Assembly (NCBI RefSeq): GCF_027942865.1
Contig: NC_134528.1
Coordinates: 11,250,086-11,314,085, forward strand
Length of the DNA: 64,000 nt
DNA from: Odontesthes bonariensis
Taxonomy: Eukaryota > Chordata > Actinopteri > Atheriniformes > Atherinopsidae
Reading direction: 5' to 3'
Numbering within the stretch: position 1 is the first letter of the stretch; each line of letters begins with the position of its first letter. This document shows, piece after piece, positions 21,664 through 33,906 of this stretch. The notes beneath the pieces are model-generated. The model saw only the letters and a program-made list of their open reading frames with translations, ran no database searches and was not told where the DNA came from. The position numbers were made by a program, and so were the translations under genes.

Positions 21664-23092
21664 TCTATTCAACATCTCTGTACATTTACAGTTCAATCGG
21701 GTTGTTTTTTGATAAGGTTTCAATTTTGCTTAATCATAAGCGAACAGAAAAAAAAATCCCCCGAATCACACGTCCATCATTAACATAGCATGCTAAGCTA
21801 AGACATAACGTCCTCGGTCGCATAAAACAAAAGAAAGCAAATCCTCCAGTCCTAGTGGTCTGAAACTGTGGCAACAACTTCAGACTCATGTAACTAATGA
21901 ACATTGAACAAGCAGTGTTTCTTCTTGAAAAATGTCATCAACCTCACTCGTGGCTGTATTTTGGTCGCAGCATCAAGCTTTACAGCACTACGGTCATTTT
22001 GAAAAGTAATTACATTTCAACTATAGCCAAATTTTGCCAACCTTATCTGAAGAGGAACAATGCCATTTGTAGACACAGCAGGTTTGGGTAGTTTAAGAGT
22101 TTAACAAAGCTAAAACATCTCACACATAAAATTAAATAAGCTGAACCGAACTCACCTTCAACTTTTCTGTGGATCCGAGTAGGCTGAATGCGGCCAGTTT
22201 CTTCTGCAAGCTTGGAACATATCAAACCACACCAAGGGGGCGTGGCAGGGAAAAAAAACCTCACATCCGGATTAGTCGTTGCCAACTTGCCATATATCGG
22301 CCAAAACTGGCCCAAATATGTTTCAACAAAGGTGGGCCAAGTGTGTTTCTTTATATGTGGGCCACTTTAGGCTCACATCTGTTTTTTTCCGGGCCAGAAG
22401 AATGCCTACAGTGTCGGATCGTTGCCTCAAGTAGCCCACATCCGCATGCTATCTGGGTATGTAACCTAAAAAACAAACATTCGCCTATCCATGGAGAAAA
22501 AAAAACGAGTTTAGGAAACTTACCGCTACATGTTTCCTCAAGTTAGATGTTGAGTTTCTGCTGAAATGTGCGTTTGTTTTGGTTGACACGGAAGACACAT
22601 AATGTAGCTGCTGTTTCTCACTCTTTGTAAGGTAAACATGCTTTCAGTATGAGGCCTCGTCTGCGTCTTCATTTCCCACCGTTGATTCTGACATTTTTCA
22701 TCTGTTTCTTTGTTTGTTTGCTACGATTAAACTGTAAAGCTAACCTGTCCCGCCGCTGAGATTGAGTATGGTCACATGACCAGACTGCACGGCTACGTCT
22801 GATTGGTGAAACACAGTCAGGTGGTAGAGCCTTTGGCGGAAGTCTCTCTCTGTCAGAATAAAACTTTAAAATGAGGCGTACGCGGGGGGATAAAAATAAT
22901 GAGGCGTAGAATACCAAAGAGGTAAGAAGAAAAGTAACCAGCTCATTGTAGCCTAATGTAGCGGAGTAAGAGGACAGTTTCAGCTGCACAAATCTACTCA
23001 AGTAAAAAGTATAGTGATTTAAAACTACTCCTAGAAGTACAATTTTTTCAAAAAACGTACTCAAGTAAATGTAACTCTTTACTACCCCTCTG

Positions 23093-24299
23093 GCTATAAC
23101 CTTATTTAAACATCATCTTTCAAATTAATTTGACTAAACTATTGCTGTGAATGATCATAAATAAAGTGTAAGACTTAAAATCTTAACATATCTAACACAA
23201 ATCCTCTCAATGTAACAAATAAAAGTGATTCTGTGAAATTGGAGTAATGTGGTTACAAATGCTAGTTTTAAGAACTTAATTTGCACCATAAATTAAACTG
23301 CTCTCCATTTCTTTTGGCATCTATAAACATGTCAGAATCTTTAAATTAAAAAAATAAAATCTTTAAACATATTTTAAAATCAAATAGGTTCTCTTTGTAG
23401 AGTTCATACCATTTACCGTCTGCCATGACAGAGGCATACCCCTCACTTTCAACTGCTCACTATTAGACATTGAGGGCCTTTGTCCATCAGTAGGAGGGAG
23501 GATTCTCCCATATTTGCCCTCTACACACTCAAATATCGAAGAGCCAGGGGGGTAAGAGGAGGGTTCTTCCTACACCCCTGTTGCCTGGGTGCTGCCTGGG
23601 GCGGGAGGGGTCAGGTGGGGGTGGGGGTTGTGGCGACCCTATGCACTCATAACTGAGCACAATTCATGTAAAACCTGTACCATATCTTTTGAATGTTCAT
23701 GCACATGCACACACATTCATTCATTCACCCAGTCACATGCTTGTTACACAGTTGCTGTGTCATAGTGTGGTTTCTAACCATCCGTATCCACCGTTATGTT
23801 ACATGTACTTGCTGCTGCTGGTGTTGTTGCTGCTGCTTGTTTTGTTTTTTTCTTGTATTGTTTTTTCTCTCTCCGTTTGTCTACTTGCAGATGATCCTGA
23901 TGGTTCTCCGCCTGGTTTCCCCACAGAGGCCGTAAGATGTTTTCTGTTTGGTTTCTACAGATAAAGCAGCTAGTTTTCTTGTTTTCTCTTGTTTTTCCTC
24001 GTCTTCTCCGATCATTTCTTTCCATCTCGGTCTCATTTCTCTTTCTGTGCTCTCCCCCCGTTTCCCTGACCCTCGGTCAGGTTTGGCACTATTACATGTA
24101 AAGTATTGTAAAAAATGAATAAATAAATAAATAAATAAATAAATAAGCAGTACTTGGGAGCCAAGACGAGCTTTACATTCATAAAGCTTCCCTTGGTAAA
24201 GCAAATGGGTTTGGCATAAAACAGTATTCAAATTTCGATTCTGCTGCCATAATGCTGGAGAGGACAAATTACTTTGGCTCTCTTCTCTATATATTTTTT
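23093..24299. other. Gene 2/gene 3 intergenic region with retroposon tail
   Basis: 23093-23275 continues the duplicated upstream flank of gene 2. From about 23500 a plus-strand retroposon-like sequence ends in an (AAAT)n tract at 24113-24147. It has no protein I recognise; poly-pyrimidine stretches dominate 23800-24060. Confidence 0.45.
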
Positions 24300-25551
24300 T
24301 AGAACTTTGTAAAAAGAAAACCCGACTTCTTCCTGAATCTGTTGGTATAGTCGATTGTACAACAGCTCGTCACCATTTTGAGTCGTGTTTTCAAGCCGGT
24401 CAAACACTCTTTACCGCTCGGTTGCTAAAAGTGGGCTTAACCCAACTACAGTCACATGTCTGATGACATCATCTCTATGTGACACTTTCTTGCATTGGCC
24501 ATAAGTGGAAGAAAAAACACATTTCATTCAGACAGAAAACTAAACACTGGAATTAGTGAGAAAAAAAGCTTGTTTATATTTCAATTAAATTCAGTTTAAA
24601 ATGTATTACTATCCATACTTTGACATGTTTAATTAACACACTTAAACTGGTCATATTTGTCTTAATAATCAAAAGGTGCGTGATAACAATAATACATGAT
24701 AACAAATACATAAAAGTGCATAAAGTGGCATCGGCCCTGTTAGGCCTTGCAGCCATTTTGTCATTGACTAGTGACAGAATCTGCTCTGCTGATAAATAAC
24801 GTAATAATTAGTCAATGACCATCAAGTTTAAGCTAAAGCCAGAGCAGGAGGAGCTGACGCCACAGAGTTGCTGCATCCAAAAGAATCCCTCCAAGATGCA
24901 GCTCACTCTCATTTAACAAGTCACCTTCTGACTCAAAAACAATAAGTTCATACATTTTTAATTATTTTTCAACCAATCATTTTGGTTTAATTTTCTAGCC
25001 GTCTTATAAAGATGCTGGTAGTCATTTAGGGAATTATTGCTCCATTGGGTTGATTGTAAAGCTTTCTGAACCATGGCTCAAAGTGCCGAATATGTCGCCC
25101 TTCAAACCAATAACCGTAAAAAGTCATTTAAAGTCATTTCTTGAGAACCAGAACAGCTCTTTCATTTCACTTGTCTTGATTGGCTAATATTAGCCCCTTA
25201 ACTTGTTTTAGTGTGTCTTTCAGGCCCAAGATGTTTATTGTCTGTTATGGAGGCAAAATTATGAGAAACCAGTTCTAATTATTCTGGTTTGGAAAGCTCC
25301 GACTCTGGAATAAAAGATTATTGAAAAATGGAAAGCATATTAACTTGTATCAGTTATAGTCAAATTCCAAATAAAGTTAAAATACAACAATGATGCTGTT
25401 GCTTCTATTATACAGGAAAGAAACCTTTGTTTTTGGTTTTACATCAAATTACATTTATCACTTCAAAGCCTGCAACTGTCATTGTGATTGTACCTGTGGT
25501 TTCTGTTATAGGTTCACGGAACGTGCATCACTGCTGGTACAGTTACAAATA

Positions 25552-26571
25552 TTACCCCAAGTGGAATCTCATGTGTCTATTTAAACTTCCCTGTTGGGTA
25601 AATTCTTGACCACAAACACCACAACCAAAAGGCTTCTCCCCTGTATGAACCGTAATGTGTGAATCGAGGTGTGTTTTCCGGGTGAATCTTTTACCACAAA
25701 AGTCACAGCTGTATGGTTTCTCACCTGTGTGAACGGCCATATGTGTCACAAGATGTGTTTTACGGTTGAATCTTTTGCCGCAAACTTCGCAGCCAAACGG
25801 TTTCTCTTCTGTGTGAACGGTCATGTGAGTTCGAAGATGCGTCTTCCGTTTATAACTTTTACCGCAAATGTCACATCCAAATGGTTTTTCACCTGTGTGG
25901 ACTGTCATATGCGCTCTAAGACTCGTCTTGCGGTTGAAACTTTTACCACAAAGATCACACCCAAATGGCCTCTCACCTTTGTGGACTATCATGTGTGTTT
26001 TCAGGTTATTCTGATGTCTTGCTCTTTTACCACAAATATCACAAACAAAAGGCTTCTCTCCTGTGTGTATTCTCATGTGCGTCTTCAGATTGTGCTGATG
26101 CTTGAATCTTTTACCACAAACCTCACAGGCAAACGGCATCTCTCCCGTGTGAATCCTCATGTGGATCTTAAGATTGTGCTCATGCTTAAAGCTTTTACCA
26201 CAGTTATCACAGCCAAATGGTTTTTCTTCTGAGTGAACTCTCATGTGGGATTTAAGACTAAACTGATCTCGAAATGTTTTCCCACAGTCCTGACAACCAA
26301 ATTTTTTCTTTCCTGTGTGGACTCTCGTTGGTAAATTGACATCTTGTCCCACTCCAGAAGATTTCTGACCAATCAAACAGCTGGAAGAACTTTTTTCTGT
26401 GTTACGTCTCATGTGTCTCTTCAGAGACTGCTTATATAGAAACTGTTTACCACAATCTGAGCAGCTGAAAGGCTTTTTGGCAGTGTTACACCCCACATCA
26501 CTATTTACACCCGACTCGGGCACCTTGCGCTGCTCCCAACCATTGTCAGTGTCTGACAAAGGTTCCCGCCA

Positions 26572-26602
<31 letters not shown>

Positions 26603-27008
26603 CCATCACTGACTTCAGTCTCAGAGGAGTCTGAAGGCTGAACATCAGTCTTTGGATGCAAATGATTTGGGCTGCTGGCTAATTCAAGTCTTCTACAGTC
26701 CCCTCCATCAATTTCTGTTTTGATCCATTTAAACGAGCTGCTGGTTGGAGGCTCAGTTTCTCTGGTTTCAGTTTGTCTTTGATAAACCTGTGAGGTCTGT
26801 TGCTCCTCTTCATCATCTTCACTCTTTACGATAACATCGAATGGGAACCTGGTGTATTCGGTCTCCTTCAACCCATGATACTGCCCTCCTCCCTGACTGG
26901 TCCAGAGTTCCTCCTCTTCCTCCTTTATGTGGAGGGGTTCTGCATCCTGCTGGTCCAGAATGGGGCTCCACGGAACCTCTTCTTTAATCACCAGTGGCTG
27001 CTGGACAT
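25552..27008 (-). CDS. Zinc-finger gene 3, last exon
   Basis: 485 codons after the junction; 524 aa with its leader. Opens DVQQPLVIKEEVPWSPILDQ after a CTGCAG acceptor. The linker contains nine consecutive Asp residues, encoded by GAT repeats. There are ten C2H2 finger positions: the first has lost its final histidine (HMRRN), nine are intact, ending MRFHLG and a TAA stop. Fingers from the second on are nearly identical to those of gene 2, so this is a recent paralogue. The segment just after the acceptor (LWTSQGGG) resembles gene 4 more than genes 1 and 2. Confidence 0.93.
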
Positions 27009-27779
27009 CTGCAGGAAACACAGAAACACACATGGTCATTAAGCACAACTCTGACTTAGTTTTAAAATAGTTGAAAGTAATATAACTACAGCGATGGCTC
27101 ACGTTACCAATGACATTACAATTGAATCTGTTCATCATTTTTACTGAATCCAAAACACTCCCATATCACAGACATTTTGGAATCTTTTTGGTCAACTTCT
27201 TTGACATTTGAGTGGCTTTTGGGGCTTTCTTAAACTACACTCATTCTCTCCTACATTTCTGCTCAGTTTCTTTCCTCAGTCCACTGGTAGGTCACTGTAC
27301 TTTTACTTTTTCTAGGCAGTTAGCAACCAGCTTAAATGCACACTATCGCCAACTAGTGGAGTGGAGTGTGCTGAGGGATACATGTCTCGCACTTATCATC
27401 GAGCTCAACATAAATTTGATCACCATCAAAGTTTAAAATAGTTTTATCACCCTACTGTCATTACAAAATTCTATTCCAACTTTTATCAAATAAATTCAGT
27501 GAAATAACAATGCTGTTTTAAACATGTTGGGTTGGATTTAGTATTTGTCAATAGTGGCTGTTTGATTCCTTTGTTTCAAACACTTCGGATCAGCTTTTCA
27601 AAATAACAGGAGGGTTTCTATCAGACTAAACAAAAATTTTGATGAGGAGATAGAGTTCTTGAAGCAACCATTTAAGAGGACACCGAGAGGAGAGTATAGA
27701 CCGGTGTTCTTCAACTCTGGTCCTAGGGCCACTGCCCTACATGTTTTAGATTTGCTTCAACGCACATGACTCACATTAA
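27009..27779. other. Gene 3 intron, no gene recognised
   Basis: Does not match the introns of genes 1 and 2. Near 27700 a short piece (TTCTTCAACTCTGGTCCTAG) resembles a common fish dispersed repeat; nothing else recognised. Confidence 0.4.
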
Positions 27780-27841
27780 TGGGTCATTAAAAGGTCAGAG
27801 TACCCACACTTTTTGGAGTCCCTGGAGGAGGCACTGGAGAA

Positions 27842-29355
27842 TAGGCCTGTAACGGTATAATGTTTTCGTACCGAACGGTACCGAAAAGACCTTCGGTACG
27901 GTACAGTGCTGTACCGAACGAATACAGTCCATTTATATTCAGCCATCACAGAACAGTTAATAGACGAGCAGCGCCTGCTCTACCCTAGGTCTGTGCCTGT
28001 CTACATGTGGCTATTTAATATTCATTAGATACCTGTATGTGATTGGAGTATGTAGATGGGAGTATGTGATTGGAGCATGTGGATGCGAGGGACACGCGTC
28101 TGTTGTATCAGAGAATGCAGGTTATCTGTGATATGGACATTATGGCTAATGCTATCGACCAACCGGAGCTTGAAAATCCTCCCGTCGTTAAAATCTCCCG
28201 TGTGGGAGCATTTCGGTTTCCCAGTGAAAATATGCAACGGAAAAAGACGAGTGGATAAAACGAAGGTGGTATGTCGTCATTGTTTTACTGTGGTCGGCTA
28301 TGTTTCGGGCAACACTTCAAACATGCTAACTCACCTGACACGGCACCACCCAAGTGCTAAGATTAGTTCTACCGCGACTAGAAAGAAAACCTCCGTAGTG
28401 CAAACACCACTGACATCTGCATTCAACCATCCTTTCAATCACAATTCCGATTGAGCTAAAGCCATTACAGCATCAATTGGGGCTTTTGTAGCATCGGATC
28501 TCAGACCATATTCAGTTGTTGAGAATGCTGGTTTTAAGCACATGCTAAAGGTTATTGAACCACGAAGTACCCAGTCGTCCACATTTCAGCCATAAAGTCA
28601 TTCCAGACCTTTATAAACAAACCAAATCTACTGTCGTTGAGGACTTATCAAAAGCATGTGCGATTGCACTGACAACTGACGGATGGACATCCAGAGCTAA
28701 TGAGAGCTATCAGTGACTGCCCATCACATCACCCCTGAGTGGCTAGCCACGTCCTGCAAACAAGGGCTATGCACGAACAACACACCAGCGCAAACCTAGC
28801 AGAGGGGCTGAAAGAGGCCGTGTTGGAGTGGAAATTGGAGAGGCCAGGAACAACAATAATTGCTGTCACAACAGACAACACCCGGAATATAGTAAATGCC
28901 GTGATTGAAGCTGGAATGGGTCCCCAAATAGGGTGTTTCGCGCACACAATTATTCTTGCCTCTCAGAAAGCTACAAGCCTCAACCAACTAGCCAGGCTGC
29001 TAGGTAAAGTGAGACGCGTCGTGACTTTCTTCCACCGTAGCCCGAGAGCTGCACACATACTAGAGCGCAAACAAGAGCTTGGTCTGGCGAAACTTTACTG
29101 TTTTAAATTTATTATTTTTAACATTGGTTAATCATTTGAGAATATTTCATTTAACTTAATGGTACCAAGCAGCACTTTGAATTTATTTACTGTTTTCATT
29201 TGTATATTGACAATTTTTTGGTTAAATAAACAACACACTGTGGAAGAAAATGGTTTTGCATTTTGTTCCCATACTGTACCGAAAATGTACCGAACCGTGA
29301 CCCCAAAACCGAGGTACGTACCGAACCGTGATTTTTTCATACCGTTACACCCCTA
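27842..29355 (+). mobile_element. hAT element with ZBED1-like transposase relic
   Basis: Ends TAGGCCTGTAACGGTAT and (reverse) TAGGGGTGTAACGGTATG; 8 bp duplication CTGGAGAA / CTGGAGAG (27834-27841, 29356-29363). Encodes a BED finger (VWEHFGFPV, TKVVCRHCFTVVGYVSGNTS, MLTHLTRHHPSAK; 28195-28370), then transposase pieces LTTDGWTSRANESYQ, TTIIAVTTDNTRNIVNAVIE, QIGCFAHTIILASQKA (28670-28980). Several frameshifts. Similarity is to ZBED1-type hAT transposases. Confidence 0.85.
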
Positions 29356-30511
29356 CTGGAGAGTGCTCCTGCAGGACACTCCCTCGTCCTGCTGGGGGAC
29401 TTCAATGTTCACGTGGGCAACGACAGTGAGACCTGGAAGGGGGTGATTGGAAGGAACGGCCCCCCTGAATCTGAATCAGAGTGGTGTTTTGTTGTTGGAC
29501 TTCTGTGCTCGTCATGGACTGTCCATAACGAACACCATGTTCAGGCATAAGGATGTCCATATGTGCACTTGGCACCAGGACACCCTAGGCCGCAGCTCGA
29601 TGATCGACTTTGTGGTTGTATCGTCGGACTTGCGGCCGTATGTCCTGGACACTCGGGTGAAGAGAGGCGCGGAGCTGTCAACTGATCACCACCTGTTGGT
29701 GAGTTGGCTCCCCTGGTGGGAGAGGAAGTCGGTCAGACCTGGCAGGCCCAAACGTATTGTGAGGGTCTGCTGGGAACATCTGACGGAATCCCCTGTCAGA
29801 AGGAGCTTCAACTCCCACCTCCGGCAGAGCTTCAACCATGTCCCGGGGGAGGTGGGGGACATTGAATCCGAATGGGCCATGTTCTGTGCCTCCATTGTTG
29901 AGGCGGCCGACCGGAGCTGTGGCCGTAAGGTGGTCGGTGCCTGTCGTGGCGGCAACCCCCGAACCCGCTGGTGGACACCAGTGGTGAGGGAAGCCGTCAA
30001 GCTGAAGAAGGAGTCCTATCGGGCCTTTTTGGCCAGTGGGACTCTGGAAGCAGCTGATGGGTACCGACAGGCCAAGCGGAACGCGGCCTCGGCGGTTGCT
30101 GAGGCAAAAACTCGGGCCTGGGAGGAGTTCGGGGAGGCCATGGAGAACGACTTCCGGACGGCCTCAAAGAGATTCTGGTCCACCATCCAGCGGCTCAGGG
30201 GGGGGGGAAGCGGTGCACCGTCAACACCGTGTATGGTGAGGGCGGGGCTCTGCCGGGATACTTCGAGAGCCTCCTCAATCCTACCGACACGCCTTCCGAT
30301 GAGGCAGTAGAGTCGGGGAGCTCGGACATGGGGCCTCCCATTTCTGGGGCTGAGGTGGCAAGGCCCCGGAGGTGGATGAGGTCTGTCCCGAGTCCCTCAA
30401 GGCTCTGGATGTGGTGGGGCTGTCTTGGTTGACACGCCTCTGCAGCATCGCGTGGACATCGGGGGCAGTGCCTCTGGACTGGCAGACCGGGGTGGTGGTC
30501 CCCCTCTTTAA

Positions 30512-30988
30512 CTCTTTCGGTGCCATTGACGTCTATAGACGTCAATTTAAAAAAAAACGTTGACTGCCAAAGACGTCTATAGACGTCAATTGCGTTTTTT
30601 AATGGAGCGGGCTGGGGGACAATCTAGCGGAGTTCGTCACTAAATCTTAGGCTTGTAAACACTAAACAGAGAATATACTGGCAAAATTACCCGCAAGGTG
30701 GCAGCAGTGCCACTTTGCACAAAAAAAAGAAGCTCGTTTTTGGTCAAACAGCCGTTTTTGGTGAAACCAACCTATGTTCTACTGTCTATTACTAAAGGAC
30801 TGAAAATGGTAGAAACAAACTTTTTTTCCCTGATCAAAGAAAAGAGTCTACTCTTTCTTTTGGTCATTTCGGTGTGTACATAGTCATAAGACACACTTTT
30901 CTGTGGGTCTTGGAAAATCAGTCAAAATACTGTAAAACACTTGGCAGTATGGGTCTCTCTGCACTGAAAATGGCTGGCAGCCAATGAG
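30512..30988. mobile_element. Non-autonomous piggyBac-type element
   Basis: Flanked by TTAA at 30508-30511 and 30989-30992. Ends are CTCTTTCGGTGCCATTGACG and, in reverse, CTCATTGGCTGCCAGCC, resembling piggyBac termini. Excising it with one TTAA restores the Rex3 reading frame (VVPLFKKGDRRVCSNYRG). No protein encoded. Contains two copies of an 18 bp palindrome. Confidence 0.8.
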
Positions 30989-32429
30989 TTAAAAAGGGGG
31001 ACCGGAGGGTGTGTTCCAACTATAGGGGGATCACACTCCTCAGCCTCCCGGGTAAGGTCTTTTCGGGGGTACTGGAGAGGAGGATCCGTCGGATAGTCGA
31101 ATCTCGGATTCAGGCAGTGCAGTGTGGTTTTTGTCCTGGCCGTGGAACAGTGGACCAGCTCTACACCCTCAGCAGGATCCTGGAGGGTGCATGGGAGCTC
31201 GCCCAACCGGTCTACATGTGTTTTGTGGACTTGGAGAAGGCGTTCGACCATGTCCCTTTGGGAGTCCTGTGGGGGGTGCTCCGGGAGGGGCTGTTGGGTC
31301 TCTGTATGACCGTTGTCAGAGTTTGGACCGCGTCGCCGGCTGTAAGTCGGACGTGTTACCGGTGAGGGTTGAACTACGTCAGGGCTGCCCTTTGTCACCG
31401 ATTCTGTTCATAACTTTTATTGATAGAATTTCTAGGAAAAGACAGGGCGTTGAGGGGGTCTGGTTTGGCGACCTCAGAATAGGGTCTCTGCTTTTTGTGG
31501 ATGATGTTGTTCTGTTAGCCTCGTTGGGCCGTGACCTTCAGCTCTCAGTAGAGCTGTTCGCAGCCGAGTGTGAAGCGGCTGGGATGAGAATCAGCACCTC
31601 CAAATCCGAGACCATGGTCTTCGGCCGGAAAAGGGTGGAATGCTCTCTCCGGGTCGGGAATGAGATCCTTCCCCAAGTGGAGGAGTTCAAGTATCTCGGG
31701 GTCTTGTTCACGAGTGAGGGACGAATGGAGCAGGAGATTGACAGGCGGATCGGTTCGGCGTCCGCAGTGATGCGGGCTCTGCACCGGCCCGTTGTGGTGA
31801 AGAAGGAGCTGAGCCAGAAGGCGAAGCTCTCGATTTACCGGTCAATCTATGTTCCTACCCTCACCTATGGTCACGAGCTGTGGGTAGTGACCGAAAGAAC
31901 GAGATCGCGAATACAAGCGGCCGAAATGAGTTTCCTCCGCAGGGTGTCTGGGCTCTCCCTTAGAGATAGCGTGAGAAGCTGGGTCATCCGGGAGGGGCTC
32001 GGAGTAGAACCGCTGGTCCTCCGCATCGAGAGGAGTCAGATGAGGTGGCTCGGGCCTCTGGTTAGGATGCCTCCTGGACGCCTCCCTGGTGAGGTGTTCC
32101 GGGCCCGTCCCACTGGGAGCAGGCCCCGGGGAAGACCCAGGATGTTGGAGAGACTGTGTCCCGAACGTGTGGCTGGCTGGGAATGCCTCAGGGTCCCCCC
32201 AGAAGAGCTGGAGGAAGTGGCCGGGGACAGGGACGTCTGGGTTTCTCTGCTCAAGCTGCTGCCCCCACGGAAGATGATGGATGGTGTTGGAGCTGGTGTC
32301 AAAGAATTGGAAGAAGTAAAGAGCAGCCAAATCCACAATATCTGCAAAGAGTCAAAAGCCATAAAGAAATACCGGAAGGAAGGAAGGAAGGAAAAATAAA
32401 TGGACTTTGATTGGACCGTTGCAACACCT

Positions 32430-33190
32430 TGATTCTTCTCTTCTTCACACATTCTGCTGTAGATCTGCTGCTGTGTTTGGGATCTTTGTCCTGGTCCTGT
32501 GGCTGCAGAACCAGCCCAGATCATCAGCCCTCCACCACCGTGCTTAACAGTTGGTGTGAGGTGTTTGGTGCTGATATGCTGTGTTTGGTTTCCTCCAAAC
32601 GTGCTGCTGTGCATTATGAGCAAACATCTCCACTTTGGTCTGGTCTGTCCAAAGGACATTGTTCCAGAAGTCTTGTGGTTTGTTCAGATGCAGCCTTGCT
32701 AACCTAAGCTGTGCTGCCATGTTCTTTTTAGAGAGAAGAGGCTTTCTCCTGCAACCCTTCCACACAAGCCATACCTGTTCAGTCTGTTTCTAACTGTGCT
32801 GTCATGAACTTTAAACTTTAACATGCTAACTGAGGCCTGTAGAGTCTGAGATGTAGCTCTTGGGTTTCTGACCTTGGGGTGACCTTGCTGGGACGTCCAC
32901 TCCTGGGAAGATTGACAGCTGTCCTGAATGTTTTCCACTTGTGAATAATCTTTCTCTCTGTAGAACGATGGACTCCAGATAGTTTGGAAACGGCCTTATA
33001 ACCCTTCCCAGATTCATGGGCAGCAACAGCTGCTTCTCTAAGATCATTCCTGATGTATTTCCTCCTTGGCATCGTGTTAACACACACCTGAATGCTCCAG
33101 AGCCGCAAACTGAATAAACTTCTGCTTTTATAGAGGCTCTCACACTGACTGATGATAAATTAATCAGAGCATTGATCAGCAGCACCTGGC
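32430..33190 (-). mobile_element. Tc1-like transposon relic
   Basis: Minus strand: MPRRKYIRNDLREAAVAAHE with helix-turn-helix (GYKAVSKLSGVHRSTERKII), GRP-like hook (NLPRSGRPSKVTPR), then ATSQTLQASVSMLKFKVHDS, NKPQDFWNNVLWTDQTKVEM, HVWRKPNTAYQHQ and GGGGLMIWAGSAATG. In the first catalytic motif WTDQ replaces WTDE. The C-terminal part with the last catalytic residue is lost, and the sequence ends against the Rex3 LINE side. Confidence 0.82.
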
Positions 33191-33906
33191 TGCAACCTTC
33201 TGAACTCCTGTGGAAGCAGAGTGGACTCCTTCTGCATTATTTTCTTTGTTTTTTTAAATAAGTGGTGTAATACATAAGATGTTGTTCATCTGAGGTTGTA
33301 TTTACCTCATTTTAAGGACGTTTTTTTTTATTACATGCTGATAAATAAACCTTAGAATTTAAGATTTAAGCTTTCCTTTCTACAAGATCGAGTACAATGA
33401 TTTTTTTTTGTTGACTTTTTTGTTGGGTTAGTCATTCAAATAGTTCCTGAAAAATCAGCTTTTCTAATGACTAAACACTTGCTCAAGAATATTGGCACCA
33501 AACTGTCAGCAGCAAATGCTCAGCAATGAATGTAAGATTCTGTATGAATCTGTTGAAAAGGATTATTTAATTCATAAGAGTCAGCTCAGGTAATACAGTT
33601 CATTTAGGCTGACAGTGAAAGATTCTAATAGTTATTTCTAAATATTTTTTTCGTTCAAACTTGTTTTTGTAGACACATTCAGAACCTGCACTGAATGTTT
33701 CACAATGACTTTACATGCAACTTATCTCGGGTACACAATGCCGGCTCTTTGCCCTTTTTGTATGTAGCCTGAAGTGATGTGTGTAGCTCCCTGCATGACC
33801 TTTGGAGATTGGATTTGGAGTCAATTTCTACTGATTTGAATCAAATCTGCCAAAGTTAGCAGTGGACATGGAACTGAGAACATTTTTGTGCGTCATTCCT
33901 CATTAT

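Larger units (their letters stand above)
18708..22459. mobile_element. Nested 3.75 kb DNA transposon with TACCCAGATAGCA ends
   Basis: Terminal inverted repeats TACCCAGATAGCA at both ends, with a 9 bp target duplication TGTAACCCA / TGTAACCTA (one mismatch). A 9 bp duplication would fit a Mutator-like element, but no diagnostic transposase is seen. Subterminal regions are rich in GGGCC motifs. Contains the minus-strand exon at 19857-20276 and a further nested element at 20948-21663. Confidence 0.65.
18351..23092. mobile_element. 4.7 kb hAT-type insertion upstream of gene 2
   Basis: Flanked by a perfect 8 bp duplication GCTATAAC (18343-18350 and 23093-23100). The gene 1 paralogue near 11018 has the uninterrupted ACTATAACC site. 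The ends start CTGAGGTC and finish CCTCTG, with subterminal repeats of ACTCAAGTAAAAGTA near both ends. The 8 bp duplication supports hAT. No transposase of its own is left; the interior is occupied by the element at 18708-22459. Confidence 0.75.
27780..32285 (+). mobile_element. Rex3-type (RTE clade) LINE, interrupted twice
   Basis: Endonuclease pieces at 29380-29700 ([38 protein letters not shown]), then linker sequence, then reverse transcriptase (CSNYRGITLLSLPGKVFSGV at 31012, VYMCFVDLEKAFDHVPLGVL at 31210, LRQGCPLSPILFITFIDRIS at 31375, FVDDVVLLASLGRDLQLSVE at 31495). The catalytic FADD reads FVDD. The C-terminus matches the Rex3 signature (PPEELEEVAGDRDVWVSLLK LLPPR). Interrupted by a hAT at 27842-29355 and a piggyBac-type insert at 30512-30988. 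Frameshifts make it inactive. Lies in the gene 3 intron, opposite strand. Confidence 0.88.

Noticed and set aside
22640-23064. Minus-strand frame with hydrophobic stretches
   Set aside because: Lies in the subterminal repeat region of the hAT-type element; no homology recognised.
23689-24025. Leu/Cys-rich open frames as a membrane protein
   Set aside because: They come from CTG/TTG-rich low-complexity sequence in a retroposon-like segment.
32089-32659. Several overlapping open frames on both strands near the Rex3 3' end
   Set aside because: GC-rich shadow frames of the Rex3 coding sequence and the adjacent Tc1 relic.
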